Source: Candidatus Igneacidithiobacillus taiwanensis
Lineage (GTDB): Bacteria > Pseudomonadota > Gammaproteobacteria > Acidithiobacillales > Acidithiobacillaceae
Length of the DNA: 6,195 nt
Reading direction: 5' to 3'
NCBI GenBank assembly: GCA_002341825.1
Contig: DDOU01000157.1
Span: 6,990 to 13,184 of the forward strand
Position numbers and translations under genes: made by a program
Shown: positions 5,282 through 6,195 of the stretch, in pieces
How positions within the stretch are numbered: position 1 is the first letter of the stretch
Layout: every line of letters starts with the position of its first letter
The notes under the pieces: model-generated
Told to the model about the DNA's origin: nothing
The model's database searches: none
The model's input: only the letters and a program-made list of their open reading frames with translations

Positions 5282-6195
5282 TCCCTCGCAGCTCTACCGT
5301 AATTCGCTGGTTCCCCATTGTAGCGTTGGGCCTCGCTCCGGCGATGACCCTTGCCGCGCCCGCTCTGATCGAAGTGCACCCTGCCCCCGCATTGGGTCCG
5401 GTCTTGGGCGCCCGCGCCATTCCCGGACAAATAGTGGTGTTGCGTGCACAGACTGCTGGTCGCGTGCAGTACGTTGCAGGCCCTGCGGGTACGCCGGTGC
5501 GGGGCAGCGAGATAGTGGTTGCGCTCGACACCGATGCCCTGCTGGCACAGCGGGCACAGGCGGAAGCCGCCTATGCCGCGGCGCAGGTGGCCGTGAGCAA
5601 TGGCTATTCGCAGTACCAGGTGCAGCTCTATAACTATGGCGGCGGCGCTAGCCCCTGGAATCCATTCGCTTGGTTTGGTCAGGCTCTAGGGGCCATGATG
5701 GGCAACCAGCAAAATCCCTGGGCCAATTACCTTGCTGCTCTCGACAATCGCCGCGCCGCTGCCTTGCAGGCACAGGCGCAATTGCAATCGGCAGCCTATC
5801 GCATTCGCGAGATCGATGCAGAGATCCGCAATGCGTACGGGGTGTCTCCTTTCTACGGGGTCATTCTGCAGAAGGACGTCAACCCCGGTGATGTGGTGCA
5901 ACCAGGTCAATCGCTCTTGGTATTGGGAGGGGCTGGCCCCGCACAGGTCCTTGTGCAGGTACCCACCAGCATGAGCGCGGGGCTACGACTCGGCGCTGCC
6001 TTGCAAGTCGACAGCGATGGCCGTTTGGTAAGCGCACGGATAGTACAAATCGCGCCCCAGGCGGATGCGCAAACGCACACCATTGCCGTCAAGCTCGCGC
6101 TGCCGTCTAATACCGGCATTCGCGCTGGCGATTATGTGACCGTTCATCTACCTGCTGCGCAATCAACATCTCTCGGCGTTGCGATTCCACAATCG
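5278..6195 (+). CDS. Periplasmic adaptor / membrane fusion protein of an RND- or HlyD-type exporter, C-terminus cut by window edge
   Basis: 306 codons are visible and still open at the right edge. The signal peptide is at 1-26 or 27 (Arg4, Arg10, hydrophobic 12-26, TLAA). Next comes the first lipoyl half (about 48-85, QTAGRVQYV then a GTPVRGSEIVVALD-like turn). A helical hairpin follows: arm one at 83-117, an unusual Gly/Trp/Asn/Pro-rich segment at 118-151, and Ala/Gln-rich arm two at 152-185. The second lipoyl half is at 187-218 (SPFYGVI, NPGDVVQPGQSLLVL), then the beta-barrel (about 220-300, including a GIRAGDYVTVHLP-like strand). By family, such proteins link an inner-membrane pump to an outer-membrane channel. 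A pump gene would be expected just past the window. The substrate is unknown. An in-frame ATG at 5236 would add 14 residues, but 5278 gives a normal signal peptide; AGGA at 5263-5266 is the best ribosome site. Confidence 0.88.
   Translation, partial: MIPRSSTVIRWFPIVALGLAPAMTLAAPALIEVHPAPALGPVLGARAIPGQIVVLRAQTAGRVQYVAGPAGTPVRGSEIVVALDTDALLAQRAQAEAAYAAAQVAVSNGYSQYQVQLYNYGGGASPWNPFAWFGQALGAMMGNQQNPWANYLAALDNRRAAALQAQAQLQSAAYRIREIDAEIRNAYGVSPFYGVILQKDVNPGDVVQPGQSLLVLGGAGPAQVLVQVPTSMSAGLRLGAALQVDSDGRLVSARIVQIAPQADAQTHTIAVKLALPSNTGIRAGDYVTVHLPAAQSTSLGVAIPQS

Overview
The window looks like chromosomal DNA of a sulfur-oxidising, probably acidophilic proteobacterium. An Acidithiobacillus-like organism is my best guess, with moderate confidence. 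It rests on a sulfur-globule-protein-like gene, moderately high GC in the genes, and remembered similarity of the EAL-domain sequence to that lineage. No database search was possible.

Layout, left to right. (1) 1-2522, minus strand: the N-terminal 840 residues of a large inner-membrane c-di-GMP enzyme. It has TM, periplasmic sensor, TM, PAS, GGDEF and EAL parts, and the EAL domain is cut by the window edge. A recognisable promoter precedes it. (2) 2523-2787: a divergent intergenic region with a perfect GTTGCA/TGCAAC dyad. (3) 2788-3183, plus strand: a 131-residue SCP2-like lipid-binding protein. (4) 3184-3243: a convergent gap holding an intrinsic terminator for the minus strand. (5) 4763-3244, minus strand: a two-gene unit. 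The first gene encodes a secreted Gly/Tyr/Pro-rich protein resembling the sulfur globule envelope proteins of purple sulfur bacteria. The second encodes a membrane-anchored, probably periplasmic TPR protein. A 20-pair imperfect hairpin lies between them, and an extended -10 promoter with a leader of about 120 nt lies in front. (6) 4764-5277: a divergent region, AT-rich upstream of the sgp-like promoter, with a dense cluster of TGCAAC motifs. (7) 5278-6195, plus strand: the first 306 residues of a periplasmic adaptor (membrane fusion protein, RND/HlyD type), cut by the right edge.

The most interesting part is the sgp-like/TPR operon. A low-complexity exported structural protein and a TPR scaffold appear to share one compartment and one transcript. 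The hairpin between them could set a high ratio of structural protein to scaffold. The TGCAAC motif occurs in both divergent intergenic regions, which raises the possibility that one regulator links the c-di-GMP enzyme, the lipid-binding protein, the sgp-like operon and the export adaptor. That link is inference.
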